A stretch of 64,000 nt of DNA from Candidatus Poribacteria bacterium (GCA_028821605.1 JAPPFM010000013.1:1-64000); one strand, 5' to 3'; shown: positions 36,917 through 45,787, counted from the first letter of the stretch. The notes: generated by a model from the letters alone, not told the origin. Program-made: numbers and translations.

Positions 36917-37345
36917 ATGTGTGTGATTTTGGATGCGAATACGTTTGGTAAATTCAAAAATCCTGCTGATGAAGATATGGCACCTGTGTGGAAATGGTTG
37001 GATAACAGAAACGGCAAAATCGTCTACGCTAACACTGAAAGATTTGAAGATGAATGGGGGAGAGGCGGAATGAGCCACTTAAGAGACCAGATGATGCGGG
37101 CGGGTCAACTTAAGTTAGTATCTGAAGGTGTACAAGAAAAGGCGGATGAGTTAGAAGGTGAAATATCATCAAACGACGAGCATATTATTGCATTAGCTAT
37201 AGTGGCAGGAGTGAAAGTCCTTATATCTTATCGCGAGGGCGACAGAAATTTATTCGCGGATTTTAAGAATCGTCAGTTAGTTGGAGGCAAAGTATATACG
37301 AGAAAAGCACATGCACGCATGCTTACTAAAGATACCTGCCCTTAA
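36917..37345 (+). CDS. PIN-domain nuclease, partner of the ATPase
   Basis: A 142-residue PIN-like protein. ATG 36917 is chosen because GAGG (36904-36907) precedes it. It begins MCVILDANTFGKF with the first acid Asp6; further acids are Glu40/Glu42 region, Asp87 in SNDEHIIALA and Asp109 and Asp115 in EGDRNLFADF. The ending GGKVYTRKAHARML is that of the PIN subfamily with C-terminal VY motif. PIN domains cut RNA or DNA with Mg. No antitoxin gene is adjacent; the upstream ATPase is the only partner, which points to an ATPase-controlled effector. Confidence 0.78.
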   Translation: MCVILDANTFGKFKNPADEDMAPVWKWLDNRNGKIVYANTERFEDEWGRGGMSHLRDQMMRAGQLKLVSEGVQEKADELEGEISSNDEHIIALAIVAGVKVLISYREGDRNLFADFKNRQLVGGKVYTRKAHARMLTKDTCP

Positions 37346-37514
37346 AATAGGCGGGTGAGGCACGGTGACCTTAGCTGGATATGCTCATCCATTCAGAAAA
37401 CCTCCCTTTTTTCTTTACATTTTTTGGAAAGTGGAATATACTTTTATTCAGTACGCGCGAAACGTTTATTCCCGAAAAATGAGAAGCAAAAATTTTTAAT
37501 AGGAGGAAAAGACT

Positions 37515-39359
37515 GTGCAAACGCCAACTTCTGCTCTTGAAGAAACCGGTATCGGTTCCATCCACGTTGAAGCACCACCATTACCTACGATAGAAGAAAC
37601 CGAACTTGATTATCATCAACTGTGCCCCGCAGAGGATTTTGAGGAACTCGAAGGTAAACCCTTTCATGTTAACGGCACGCATCTGGCTGTTTTCAAGTCC
37701 GGCGACAAATTTTACGCCGTTGATAACCGTTGCCCACACATGGGGTATCCGATGTCCAAAGGGAGCATTCGTGATGGTGTACTCATCTGTCATTGGCACC
37801 ATTGGGAATTTGACCTCAAATCGGGTGCCTGCTTCCTGGCATTCGGCGATGACCTGAAAGCGTTTCCTGTTGAAGCCCGAGAGGACGGTTATTTGTACGT
37901 CGGGTTAGGGAAAGGTGAGCGAGAGGCAGCAAAACAGCGTGTCATCGCAAACGGCAAACGTGCACTTGAGCGGGGTCTTAAAGACCGCAGTACCTTCTTT
38001 ATCGCCAAAGCCGTTACAGCACTGCGTGATGCAGGCGCGACCCCCGCGGAGATTATCCAACAGGGACTTCATTACGGCGCACACAAAAGCAGTGATGGAT
38101 GGTCGTCAGGTGTCGCTATCCTCACATTGGCAGCGAACCTGTGGGACGACGTTGATCCAGACGACCATAACCTGTTTCTCGTACACGGATTAAGTCAGAT
38201 CAGCCGTAGAACAACGGGAAGTGCACGTCCTTATCGCGCACCTTTTCCGCGAATGAACGAGGAACACGACCTTGAAACACTGCAGCGATGGTTCCGCTAT
38301 TTTATCGATAAACGGCACAGCGGTGCAGCAGAGCGCATCTTGCTAACGCTGAATGACCGAGGCTACGATAAATCGGTCCTCGCAGACTTCGTATACACGG
38401 CAGCAACTGACTATTACTTCACTGGCGACGGACACGCGCTTGATTTTGGAAATAAAATGTTTGAAGCGTTGGATTACGTCAACTGGGAAGGATCACACGA
38501 GATACTGCGTCCGATTGTTGTCGATCTGGTCAGTCGAACACGGCATGAGGAAACCTCTCGATGGGCTGACGCTGTTCCTGTCTTAGAACCCGTCTTTGAG
38601 AGACTCGAGAGTATATGGGAGGACAATCAAGCGAACGAAGCAGAACTCGATATTTCAGCGTTTGCACAGACGCTGCTCGGTGACGAGTTTGAACCTACTG
38701 TCGCCGTGGTTGAAGAGAAACTTCGCGCTGGTGTCAATCCAACCGACATCTGTCGTGCGATGACGTATGCTTCGGCGGTTCGCACTGCCCGGTTCCATCT
38801 GAAAAACGAAGGAGATTGGCACGATGTCGCGAACATTTACTCTTATGCACATGCTCTCTATCATGCGTTTCAGTATGCACCGAGTGCTAACCTTCTACGT
38901 GGCATTTTCCACGGGGTCGTTTTTTTGGCATACCTGCGCTGGTTGAACATGCCCGCCGCCCGTATTCCGAGACCCGGGCAACGGATACCTGATGAAACCT
39001 ACGACTCCGCTGACAAGATGTTAGATCGACTCCAAGAGTTCGCTGACTTCCAAAAGGTCTACGAGGCGGAAATTCTTGTGAATCAGTATCTTGAAGAAGG
39101 GCACGACATCGACGCACTGAAACGAGCACTTGCACACATTCTGCTCCGTGAAGACGCGGAACTCCACATGTTCCAAGTTCTCGAAGTCGCCTTCCGGCAT
39201 TACGACTTGACAGACGACTTTGAAGAACAACGGATGCATCTATTGGCAGCGACACGTTACATCACGGCACAGAAATTGATGAAAAATATTCTGTGGTCCA
39301 CTGAGAACGCCGAACGTCTCGCACGAGGTGAGTTGCTTAGCGAACGCGACGATGATTAG
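37515..39359 (+). CDS. Rieske [2Fe-2S] protein with large helical C-terminal domain
   Basis: A 614-residue protein with GTG start eight bases after AGGAGG (37501-37506). Residues about 35-140 are a Rieske ferredoxin-type domain with Cys73-x-His75 (CPHMG) and Cys92-x-x-His95 (CHWH). The remaining about 470 residues are helix-rich and I do not recognise them; they contain His-rich stretches (for instance HALYHAFQYAP) that might bind a metal, but this is not shown. It has no signal peptide. It is immediately upstream of a sulfite-oxidase-like molybdoenzyme and may serve as its redox partner. Confidence 0.82.
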   Translation: MQTPTSALEETGIGSIHVEAPPLPTIEETELDYHQLCPAEDFEELEGKPFHVNGTHLAVFKSGDKFYAVDNRCPHMGYPMSKGSIRDGVLICHWHHWEFDLKSGACFLAFGDDLKAFPVEAREDGYLYVGLGKGEREAAKQRVIANGKRALERGLKDRSTFFIAKAVTALRDAGATPAEIIQQGLHYGAHKSSDGWSSGVAILTLAANLWDDVDPDDHNLFLVHGLSQISRRTTGSARPYRAPFPRMNEEHDLETLQRWFRYFIDKRHSGAAERILLTLNDRGYDKSVLADFVYTAATDYYFTGDGHALDFGNKMFEALDYVNWEGSHEILRPIVVDLVSRTRHEETSRWADAVPVLEPVFERLESIWEDNQANEAELDISAFAQTLLGDEFEPTVAVVEEKLRAGVNPTDICRAMTYASAVRTARFHLKNEGDWHDVANIYSYAHALYHAFQYAPSANLLRGIFHGVVFLAYLRWLNMPAARIPRPGQRIPDETYDSADKMLDRLQEFADFQKVYEAEILVNQYLEEGHDIDALKRALAHILLREDAELHMFQVLEVAFRHYDLTDDFEEQRMHLLAATRYITAQKLMKNILWSTENAERLARGELLSERDDD

Positions 39360-39460
39360 CTGTGGAGGGCGATGTTACTTCGCCCTATCTTTCGGGCTGG
39401 AATCCCACTGCTTTGGCGGTAGGAGGAAAGCCCGTCTCTTTTTTCAATAGAACGCCAATC

Positions 39461-40741
39461 ATGGAAAAAACAGGACATAAATCCAGTTTTACAGATGGAC
39501 TTGAAACTGTGCCTGACCCAACAAGGCGGGACTTTCTTACTAAGGTAAGCAAAACAGCACTGCTCGCGAGTTTGGGTATATTCGGTGCCGGTTGCGAAGC
39601 TGTCAATCGAGGTCTATTGGATAGTGGACTCATGCCCATTGTCTTGGAAGATCCACACGCAGCAGGACTTCCGAAGCCGGACATGCTCGTTCACTCAGAA
39701 ATCCCCTTTAACGGTGAGTTTGCGCCCCACCTTCTCAACGACGATGTCACACCGACAGAACGGCACTTTGTCCGTAATAACAGCGGCATCCCAGAACGAG
39801 CAGTGAATAAAGACCTCCGCGGATGGCAATTGGTCATAAACGGCGAAGTCCATAAAGAACTGGCACTGTCAATGGATGATTTAGCGCGTTTCCCACAAAT
39901 CACTATGGAGGTCGTATTGGAATGTGCGGGAAATGGGAGAAGCCTATTTGAGCCGAAGGTTGGTGGGACCCCGTGGCAACGCGGCGCGGTCGCTTGTAGT
40001 GAATGGACCGGCGTACGCTTGCGTGATGTCTTGCAAGCCGCAGGTGTGAAGCCGAATGCCGTCTATACTGGAAACTATGGGGAAGACATATCCAATGATG
40101 GCAGTGAACCCTTTTCACGCGGAATCCCGATCGAGAAAGCAATGGACGAACACACGCTCATCGCTTTGAAGATGAACGGAAAAGTGCTACCAGCAGCCCA
40201 CGGATTCCCAGCGAGATTAATTGTCCCCGGATGGATCGGCAGTGCGATGCAGAAGTGGCTCAACCGTATTTGGGTAAGGAATAGGGTCCACGACTCCGAA
40301 AAAATGAGTGGGTATTCCTATCGCGTCCCGGCTCATCCGATAGCACCCGGAGATAAACCACCGATCGAAGACATGCGTATTACGACTGCTTGGCAGGTTA
40401 AATCCTTGATTACGCAACCCCAATCATCTTTGGAATTCAGCACTGGCACGCCTATAAAGGTCCGAGGACACGCGTGGGCAGGTGAAAACCAGATTGATAA
40501 TGTTATGGTCTCTACAGATTTCGGTCTGCAGTGGCAAGAAACCCAGTTGATCCAGCCATCAAACAGATACGCTTGGTATCACTGGGAAACCGAACTTACC
40601 TTTGCAAACAGAGGCTATTATGAAATATGGGCACGCGCGTACGACGATACAGGTACTGCGCAGCCCTTTACGCAACCGTGGAATCCTAAGGGTTACCTTG
40701 GAAACGTTATCCACAGGGTACCTATCTTGATAGTTGCCTAA
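39461..40741 (+). CDS. Sulfite-oxidase-like molybdopterin enzyme, Tat-exported
   Basis: A 426-residue protein from ATG 39461; an earlier in-frame GTG exists, but the Tat signal TRRDFLTK...LGIFGAGC fits the later start, and the last part (FGAGC) is also a lipobox. It has the molybdenum-ligand Cys155 in VVLECAGNGRS, the sulfite-oxidase central domain and a C-terminal Ig-like dimerisation domain (VMVSTDFGLQWQETQL). The family oxidises sulfite or reduces/oxidises related oxyanions in the periplasm. The Rieske gene ends 101 bp upstream. The true substrate (sulfite, sulfoxide or another) is not readable. Confidence 0.85.
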   Translation: MEKTGHKSSFTDGLETVPDPTRRDFLTKVSKTALLASLGIFGAGCEAVNRGLLDSGLMPIVLEDPHAAGLPKPDMLVHSEIPFNGEFAPHLLNDDVTPTERHFVRNNSGIPERAVNKDLRGWQLVINGEVHKELALSMDDLARFPQITMEVVLECAGNGRSLFEPKVGGTPWQRGAVACSEWTGVRLRDVLQAAGVKPNAVYTGNYGEDISNDGSEPFSRGIPIEKAMDEHTLIALKMNGKVLPAAHGFPARLIVPGWIGSAMQKWLNRIWVRNRVHDSEKMSGYSYRVPAHPIAPGDKPPIEDMRITTAWQVKSLITQPQSSLEFSTGTPIKVRGHAWAGENQIDNVMVSTDFGLQWQETQLIQPSNRYAWYHWETELTFANRGYYEIWARAYDDTGTAQPFTQPWNPKGYLGNVIHRVPILIVA

Positions 40742-40850
40742 ATAGGTTTGTAAGATCCAAGCCCGTAATATAATGAAGGGGCTTTTGTTTGAGTATTTCT
40801 TCGGATTTCCCTCGTGCTCGCGACTTCTACAGATAAAATAGCAACGAAAC

Positions 40851-40939
40851 CGTAGCCCGAAACGAAGTGGAGGGCGGCTCTTGAGCGAAAAACGTCAAAG
40901 CGCAAATCACGTCGTTTAACCGCAAGGAAATTTAAAAAT
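40851..40939 (+). repeat. Leader repeat ending ACCGCAAGGAAAWTTAA before a start codon, copy 1
   Basis: GTAGCCCGAAACGAAGTGGAGGG, CTTGAGCG and ACCGCAAGGAAATTTAA occur in this order, ending at the phosphodiesterase ATG (40940). A minus-strand copy with the same words ends at the ATG of the epimerase gene (45638), and the last word alone precedes the permease at 63739. AAGGAA serves as ribosome site in all three. A partial extra copy (AAGCCCGTAATATAATGAAGG) lies at about 40760. Confidence 0.65.
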
Positions 40940-41425
40940 ATGAAACTTGGTGTTATGTCCGACAGCCACGACAATATCCCAAACGTCAAACGCGCTGTCG
41001 CACTTTTTAACGAAATTGGTGTGGACCTCGTTGTCCATGCTGGCGATTTTATTGCTCCGTTTGCTATTGACCCATTAGGGGACTTAAACTGCCGCGTCGT
41101 CGGTGCATTCGGAAACAATGACGGCGAACGCGTCGTTGTTGCGAAACGGTTTGAAGCCATCGACGGTGAGGTGCACCCTAACCTCGCAAGCGTGTCGCTC
41201 GGTGAAAAGAACATCGCTGTGATGCACTACCCTGAATTCGCTATTCCCATTTCCAAAAGCGGCGATTATGACATCGTTGTTTATGGACACACCCATCAGA
41301 TAGACATCCAAAAAGGTCAATCGCTATTGCTCAATCCCGGGGAGACAGGTGGATGGACAACTGGAAAAGCAACGGTTGCTGTTGTAGACTTAGAAACGCT
41401 TGAAGCAACAATTCATGAACTGTAG
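40940..41425 (+). CDS. YfcE/MJ0936-type phosphodiesterase
   Basis: A 161-residue calcineurin-like metallophosphatase. Ligands run in order: Asp8 and His10 (SDSHDN), Asp in HAGDF, Asn in GNND, His in MHYP and GHTH, which is the full two-metal set of the family. YfcE-like enzymes hydrolyse phosphodiesters in the cytoplasm; the physiological substrate is generally unknown. The ribosome site comes from the leader repeat just upstream. The small gene at 41435 starts ten bases after the stop. Confidence 0.9.
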   Translation: MKLGVMSDSHDNIPNVKRAVALFNEIGVDLVVHAGDFIAPFAIDPLGDLNCRVVGAFGNNDGERVVVAKRFEAIDGEVHPNLASVSLGEKNIAVMHYPEFAIPISKSGDYDIVVYGHTHQIDIQKGQSLLLNPGETGGWTTGKATVAVVDLETLEATIHEL

Positions 41426-41434
41426 AGATAGGTG

Positions 41435-41734
41435 ATGAAATACAGGGAACTGTCCACACCGCTGCATGGAGAAGCACGAGTACTCAAGCAAAAGTGCCTT
41501 ATCTGGTCTGCAAACCACGAGCATGCTGTTGCCTCTGTAGATGACGAGATTCACCCGCAAGCGAAGTGTGTCTGGCTGGAATTTGAAAGTTCCGATGTTA
41601 TCTACGCCTACGAAAAGCACTGGAAAACTGGCGAGTGGGAACTCGTTGAACGGAAAAAAGGCAACATTCCTTTGGTAAACAACAATCCGTTCAAGCCCGA
41701 CAGTGAAAGTGTCTTTCCTGTCAATCAACATTGA
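41435..41734 (+). CDS. Small protein of unknown function
   Basis: A 99-residue protein; ATG 41435 and GTG 41432 are both possible, ATG preferred. The sequence is hydrophilic, rich in Glu, Lys and Trp, with a WLEFESSDVIYAYEKHWKTG segment; I recognise no family. It lies nine bases after the phosphodiesterase and before a HigA-like regulator. A toxin role beside the HigA-like gene is possible but its sequence does not match HigB. Confidence 0.55.
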   Translation: MKYRELSTPLHGEARVLKQKCLIWSANHEHAVASVDDEIHPQAKCVWLEFESSDVIYAYEKHWKTGEWELVERKKGNIPLVNNNPFKPDSESVFPVNQH

Positions 41735-41788
41735 GAGATATGTAGCAAACGGTCCTTTCCTATTCCCTATTCAGCTTAAGGAATGACT

Positions 41789-42172
41789 ATGGATATTAAA
41801 CCGATCCGATCCGAAGCAGATTATGAAACTGCCCTGAAGAGCATTGATCAGCTTTGGGATGCAGCACAAGGCTCAACAGAAGCAGATCAACTTGATGTAC
41901 TTGTCACACTGGTGGAGGTTTATGAAGAGAAGCACTACCCAATACTTCCGCCGGATCCGATTGAGGCAATTCTTCATTATATGGAGAGCCAAGAACTATC
42001 CGAATCTGACCTTGAAACCTATCTCGGTTCGCGTACTTGTGTGTCAGAAGTCTTGAATCGAGAACGCGCTTTATCGCTTGATATGATTCGGAAATTGCAT
42101 AAAGGACTCGGAATTCCCGCGGATATTTTGGTACAGCCCTATGCAGCACAGATTGATGAAGTTGCAGACTGA
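41789..42172 (+). CDS. HigA-like antitoxin / XRE-type regulator
   Basis: A 127-residue protein; ATG 41789 is chosen over 41783 because AAGGA (41778-41782) would otherwise abut the start codon. The N-terminal half (IRSEADYETALKSIDQLWDA) and the C-terminal helix-turn-helix (SDLETYLGSRTCVSEVLNRERALSLDMIRKL) are those of HigA antitoxins of the COG5499 type. No recognisable HigB toxin is beside it; either the small gene upstream is an unrelated-looking partner or this is an orphan regulator. Confidence 0.8.
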   Translation: MDIKPIRSEADYETALKSIDQLWDAAQGSTEADQLDVLVTLVEVYEEKHYPILPPDPIEAILHYMESQELSESDLETYLGSRTCVSEVLNRERALSLDMIRKLHKGLGIPADILVQPYAAQIDEVAD

Positions 42173-42181
42173 AATAGAAAT

Positions 42182-43447
42182 CTATTCAACGTAGCCCAAA
42201 TCTCGCAACCTGCCCTCTAAAATCTTTGTCTCTTCAGTTGTGGATTCCTGTGCTTGTAGGTGCTGATAATTGGAATTCATCAAGATGTCGTCGTAAGCGT
42301 CACGAAAGCGATCTGGATCCGAGCAGGTGAGATCTTCGCCACTTAGGACACGTCGATACACAAACTCACCTGTCTGTTCATCTTCGCGGTAGAGATGCTC
42401 ACCATCTGTTAATGACCAGAGTCGAACCCCTTCCGAATACTTGCTGATCTCAACGTTGTCAACCGTCGTCCGAGATGTCACTCGATGATGGGGCATTTCC
42501 AAGTTGTCTTTACTGAGAAACCCGATACCGTAAAGACTATCCAACTCCGACAATACCAACCGGTTTTCATCAAATTTTGATGGAGATAGCAGGTCCTGTC
42601 CATATCCCTGATAATCCACATCAATATCCGCAAGGTTTAGAATTGTAGGGAAGAGATCAATTGCTGAAATCGGTGGCTTCGGGAATTCAAGGTTTGATAC
42701 ACCGGGAATATGCGCTAACAACGGCACGTGTAGTACGTTCTGATTGAGCGTGCTGCCGTGATCAATGAGCTCTTCGCAGATACCTTCACCATGGTCTCCA
42801 AAAATGAAGACCGCCCAATCCGAAAGTCGAAGTTGTTTCAGGATTTCAACCAGCTTAAATTCGAGGATATGCGTTGCAGCGGCGTAGTAGATACGCAACG
42901 CCTCATCCATTCTACCGCTATCAACGAGCGACTTTAGACTTGGCGCGCCTGGAATCCCGCCCATGCCGTAACCGCCGTGTGTATACCAGAAGTGCAGAAA
43001 ACAAAACTGTGGCACGTCCGAAGGTTGCTTGAGCTGCTGTATCAGATCCTCAAGTGAACCGAGATGTTGCGCTTCCGCGTTCGGGTCGACCGATGTGATG
43101 AACGACTCAAAATCAAGAAATCGAAACACCTCTGGACGCTCGGAACGTCCTGTGATATGGTAGCCAGCATCATTGAATATCTGAAACAGGTTCGGAATCC
43201 CCTGAAACATTTTGAGATAGGTTTGCCCGTAGACCCCGTGTTCAAATGGATAAAGTCCTGTGAAATAGGAGGTATGGGAAGGACGGGTTGCCGGTGCCGA
43301 CACGAAAAACTTTTCGGCGAGCGAGAAATCCTGCGTCAGCAGATCAAACTTCGGCGTGTTGAAAAGAGGGTTGGTCCGGCTGAGCGCGTCAAACCGCCAA
43401 CAATCAATTGAGATAAGTAGAAATTTATTGACCACGTTGGTTTCCAT
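42182..43447 (-). CDS. Sulfatase-family hydrolase with Thr at the nucleophile position
   Basis: A 421-residue alkaline-phosphatase-superfamily enzyme: metal site SIDCWRFDAL near the N-terminus, nucleophile region APATRPSHTSYFTGLYP, and FIFGDHGEGI with the second metal site. Where arylsulfatases have Cys or Ser (C/S-x-P-x-R) this protein has Thr in TRPSH, so formylglycine cannot form and phosphatase, phosphonate or transferase activity is more likely than sulfate ester hydrolysis. No signal peptide. It starts three bases after the stop of the propeller gene at 43451, so the two are coupled. Confidence 0.82.
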   Translation of the reverse strand: METNVVNKFLLISIDCWRFDALSRTNPLFNTPKFDLLTQDFSLAEKFFVSAPATRPSHTSYFTGLYPFEHGVYGQTYLKMFQGIPNLFQIFNDAGYHITGRSERPEVFRFLDFESFITSVDPNAEAQHLGSLEDLIQQLKQPSDVPQFCFLHFWYTHGGYGMGGIPGAPSLKSLVDSGRMDEALRIYYAAATHILEFKLVEILKQLRLSDWAVFIFGDHGEGICEELIDHGSTLNQNVLHVPLLAHIPGVSNLEFPKPPISAIDLFPTILNLADIDVDYQGYGQDLLSPSKFDENRLVLSELDSLYGIGFLSKDNLEMPHHRVTSRTTVDNVEISKYSEGVRLWSLTDGEHLYREDEQTGEFVYRRVLSGEDLTCSDPDRFRDAYDDILMNSNYQHLQAQESTTEETKILEGRLRDLGYVE

Positions 43448-43450
43448 ATT

Positions 43451-44812
43451 TTAATCCATTAACCGCGTATTGTATTGCCGCTCGGTATGCTGATATCCAT
43501 CAAACAGATCGGGTTGAAAAGGTGCCGGTGTATAGATATAGACAGCATCGGTATACGGATCGTAGAGGATAACCTCTTCGCGTGCGTCGCTGCAGACATC
43601 CGCAGGGAAGCAATGATACCATCCCATCTTGCCACCGGTGGGTGCCGGAAGTTCAGGGAATACCACCGCCCTATTTCCAACACCATCGTAAAGTGCAGCT
43701 GGACTATAAATCAACTCAGGATGCTCGTCGCCGTTCCAACGGATAACCTCCAAACCTGTATTGTTCGGTGTCTCATCAACCTGAAATCGACTTCTGATCT
43801 GCCCACTGTTGTCCACAATCATCAAGTCCGTATGGTGTCCATTATAGCGGATAACTAAAGCATTGGCGGAGGTATCTGGGAGGAATTTACCACACCGAAT
43901 CTCCTGACCGTGCGGGACAACATCAAAGCCAAGCGAGAGGATTGGTTGACCCGCGGCATCCACCACCTGTCCACCCCCGGAAAGGATAGCCCGATTATTA
44001 CCCTCCCATTCGGAAACTAAGACAGAGTCCATGTTATCACCAAAAAAGTGATTCCAAAGCACAGAACCATCGGCAGCGAGTCCGAAATTTCCGCCGTTGA
44101 CTTCATCAAGTCCATCGTCATTAAAATCGCCGACCGCTGGAATATATGCCGAGTGCTTTGGATAACGAAACCACTCGTCGGTATACTGCCAGAGCAGTTC
44201 CAGTCTGTGGTTAAAGGCGAGTAGGTTCACTCCTACTTTTACGACAAAATCTTGTGGTTGGGCGTTTCCAGAGAAATTGGCGATCATCAATCGCTGATGG
44301 ACATAGTTGGAGATATGAAGTTCGCCATCAGCATAGGCATTGCACTGACGCAAGGCATCTGGAGCAAGGGTTTGTTTAACAGCACCCGTGGCACCATCTA
44401 AAATCATCAAGTGAATTGCGGACAAGTCCCACTTACTCACCTCTGAGGCATCTTTATCTATCCAGAAACAGATAACCTCTGCCTGTCCATCGGCATCAAT
44501 GTCGTGAATAGCGACGGGACCGGGACGGTCGGGTGAGAGTGTTGTTAGATAAGCGTCCTTAGCATCCGCGTCTCTGATTTCAAGATGTTTGTCACCAATC
44601 GACCAAAGGGGTTCGCCTTCCAGTGTAAACGCGCCAAGAAAACAGGGATGAATACCGCCGAGCGATTTGTACACCAGAAAATCGACAGTGCCGTTGCCTG
44701 TCAAATCACCGATACGGATATCGCCCCCCCATGCGTTTCCATCCGTTTGGTTTAGAAATGCGTCTGGGATTGCGACTCGTTTATAAAGGTGTGCTGATTG
44801 CTGTATATCCAT
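43451..44812 (-). CDS. FG-GAP/propeller protein, rhamnogalacturonan-lyase-like
   Basis: A 453-residue protein made of beta-propeller blades with calcium-type loops: DLTGNGTVDFLVY, DIDADGQAEVICFW, DFNDDGLDEVNGG. The ending, YIYTPAPFQPDLFDGYQHTERQYNTRLMD when read in pieces, is that of the PL11-like rhamnogalacturonan lyase propellers. No signal peptide is visible. The ribosome site is a G-run from the repeat at 44819. Catalysis is not proven by motif, so a binding role is possible. It is in one unit with the sulfatase-like gene. Confidence 0.68.
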   Translation of the reverse strand: MDIQQSAHLYKRVAIPDAFLNQTDGNAWGGDIRIGDLTGNGTVDFLVYKSLGGIHPCFLGAFTLEGEPLWSIGDKHLEIRDADAKDAYLTTLSPDRPGPVAIHDIDADGQAEVICFWIDKDASEVSKWDLSAIHLMILDGATGAVKQTLAPDALRQCNAYADGELHISNYVHQRLMIANFSGNAQPQDFVVKVGVNLLAFNHRLELLWQYTDEWFRYPKHSAYIPAVGDFNDDGLDEVNGGNFGLAADGSVLWNHFFGDNMDSVLVSEWEGNNRAILSGGGQVVDAAGQPILSLGFDVVPHGQEIRCGKFLPDTSANALVIRYNGHHTDLMIVDNSGQIRSRFQVDETPNNTGLEVIRWNGDEHPELIYSPAALYDGVGNRAVVFPELPAPTGGKMGWYHCFPADVCSDAREEVILYDPYTDAVYIYTPAPFQPDLFDGYQHTERQYNTRLMD

Positions 44813-44818
44813 TTTTAA

Positions 44819-44868
44819 CCCCCTAAATCCGCCTTATCAGGGGGACTTTAAGAGGAAATGCGTAAGTC
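44819..44868. repeat. CCCCCTAAATC repeat, half copy; supplies a ribosome site
   Basis: CCCCCTAAATC...TTATCAGGGGGACTTTAAG...ATGCGTAAGTC folds through CCCCC/GGGGG. The same order appears at 63560-63610 and, on the other strand, inside the element at 51537-51656. Read on the minus strand, its G-run lies about eight bases before the ATG at 44812. Confidence 0.65.
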
Positions 44869-44873
44869 TTAAG

Positions 44874-45638
44874 TTAGACAAATGCCTTGAAAAGCCCGAC
44901 ATAGAGCGCGAGTACCTTCTCTGGATCAGGTCCCGTATAAGCGCACTCATTGGAGATGTAGCCTGAGAAACCGATGCGATCAAGCCATTGGAACATCTGT
45001 CGGTAAAGGTCAAACGTTTCTGGTTCCTCTACCCGGTGTGTATGCACTGCCGTGATATGTGAAGCCACGCGTGAAAAGAGCGGTTCAATACTGCCAGCAT
45101 CGCAACCAATGAATTGTGAATTGAAGACGAAACCGACATTTGGAAGGTTCACACCGTCAATCACTTGCATCGCCGAATCGGGATCTGTGAAGGATCCGTG
45201 CATCTCAATAGAAACAGTAATGTCTTTCTCACCGGCATAGGTGCCGAGAGCCTTCAGACCATCTGTGACATAACCGACAATGGCATCTCTATTGTCCTCG
45301 GTATATCGATCACCGAGGACTCGGACATGGTCGCAGTCCATAAATTCCGCCATGTCGATTACGCGCGTAACGCGTCGGACGGTCTCCTCGCGGTCAGCAG
45401 CGTTCTCGGAGTGGAAATTTTGGCAACTGGTGAGCGAGGAGATAACAACACCACTCGCCTCTACCTGTGCCTTTAATCCGTCCCAAGCCTCTCTTGGCGT
45501 ATCCCACTCAAAGCCGTGCTTCTGCTTGTAGTCCATTAACAATTCGACACCGTGATAGCCAGTTGCCTCAGCGGTGTCGAGTATGCGTCCTAACTCCCAT
45601 TCTTGGCAAGTCTGATATGTATTCAATGACCATTTCAT
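44874..45638 (-). CDS. TIM-barrel sugar phosphate isomerase/epimerase
   Basis: A 254-residue xylose-isomerase-like barrel. The start at 45638 is chosen because AAGGAA of the leader repeat lies nine bases before this ATG. Typical features are KWSLNTYQ at the start, GVELLMDY, a SIEMHGSF strand carrying a metal Glu, and ITAVHTHR with a metal His. The family epimerises or isomerises sugars, inosose or hydroxypyruvate. It lies in the carbohydrate-linked minus-strand series and likely acts with its neighbours. Confidence 0.85.
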   Translation of the reverse strand: MKWSLNTYQTCQEWELGRILDTAEATGYHGVELLMDYKQKHGFEWDTPREAWDGLKAQVEASGVVISSLTSCQNFHSENAADREETVRRVTRVIDMAEFMDCDHVRVLGDRYTEDNRDAIVGYVTDGLKALGTYAGEKDITVSIEMHGSFTDPDSAMQVIDGVNLPNVGFVFNSQFIGCDAGSIEPLFSRVASHITAVHTHRVEEPETFDLYRQMFQWLDRIGFSGYISNECAYTGPDPEKVLALYVGLFKAFV

Positions 45639-45748
45639 TTTTTTAATTTTCCTTGCGGTTCGTTGAGGCGGGTTGGGAACTTGAAGTGTCTTTCCGTAGA
45701 TATGAAGAGACACTCAAGCAAAAACCCCTCCACTTCATTACGGGCTAA
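45639..45748 (-). repeat. Leader repeat ending ACCGCAAGGAAAATTAA, copy 2
   Basis: On the minus strand TAGCCCGTAATGAAGTGGAGG, GCTTGAGTG and ACCGCAAGGAAAATTAA occur in the same order as at 40851-40939 and end at the ATG of the epimerase. Spacing between words differs, but the last word and the start codon keep their distance. A heptamer repeat word (CTTAACTGAAAACTGAAA) lies just beyond at about 45768. Confidence 0.65.
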
Positions 45749-45787
45749 ATTTTCGTTAGAACTAAACCTCTTAACTGAAAACTGAAA

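Noticed and set aside
39362-39460. An earlier GTG start for the sulfite-oxidase-like gene
   Set aside because: It would put 33 residues of non-signal sequence before the Tat signal and begins three bases after the Rieske stop without a ribosome site.
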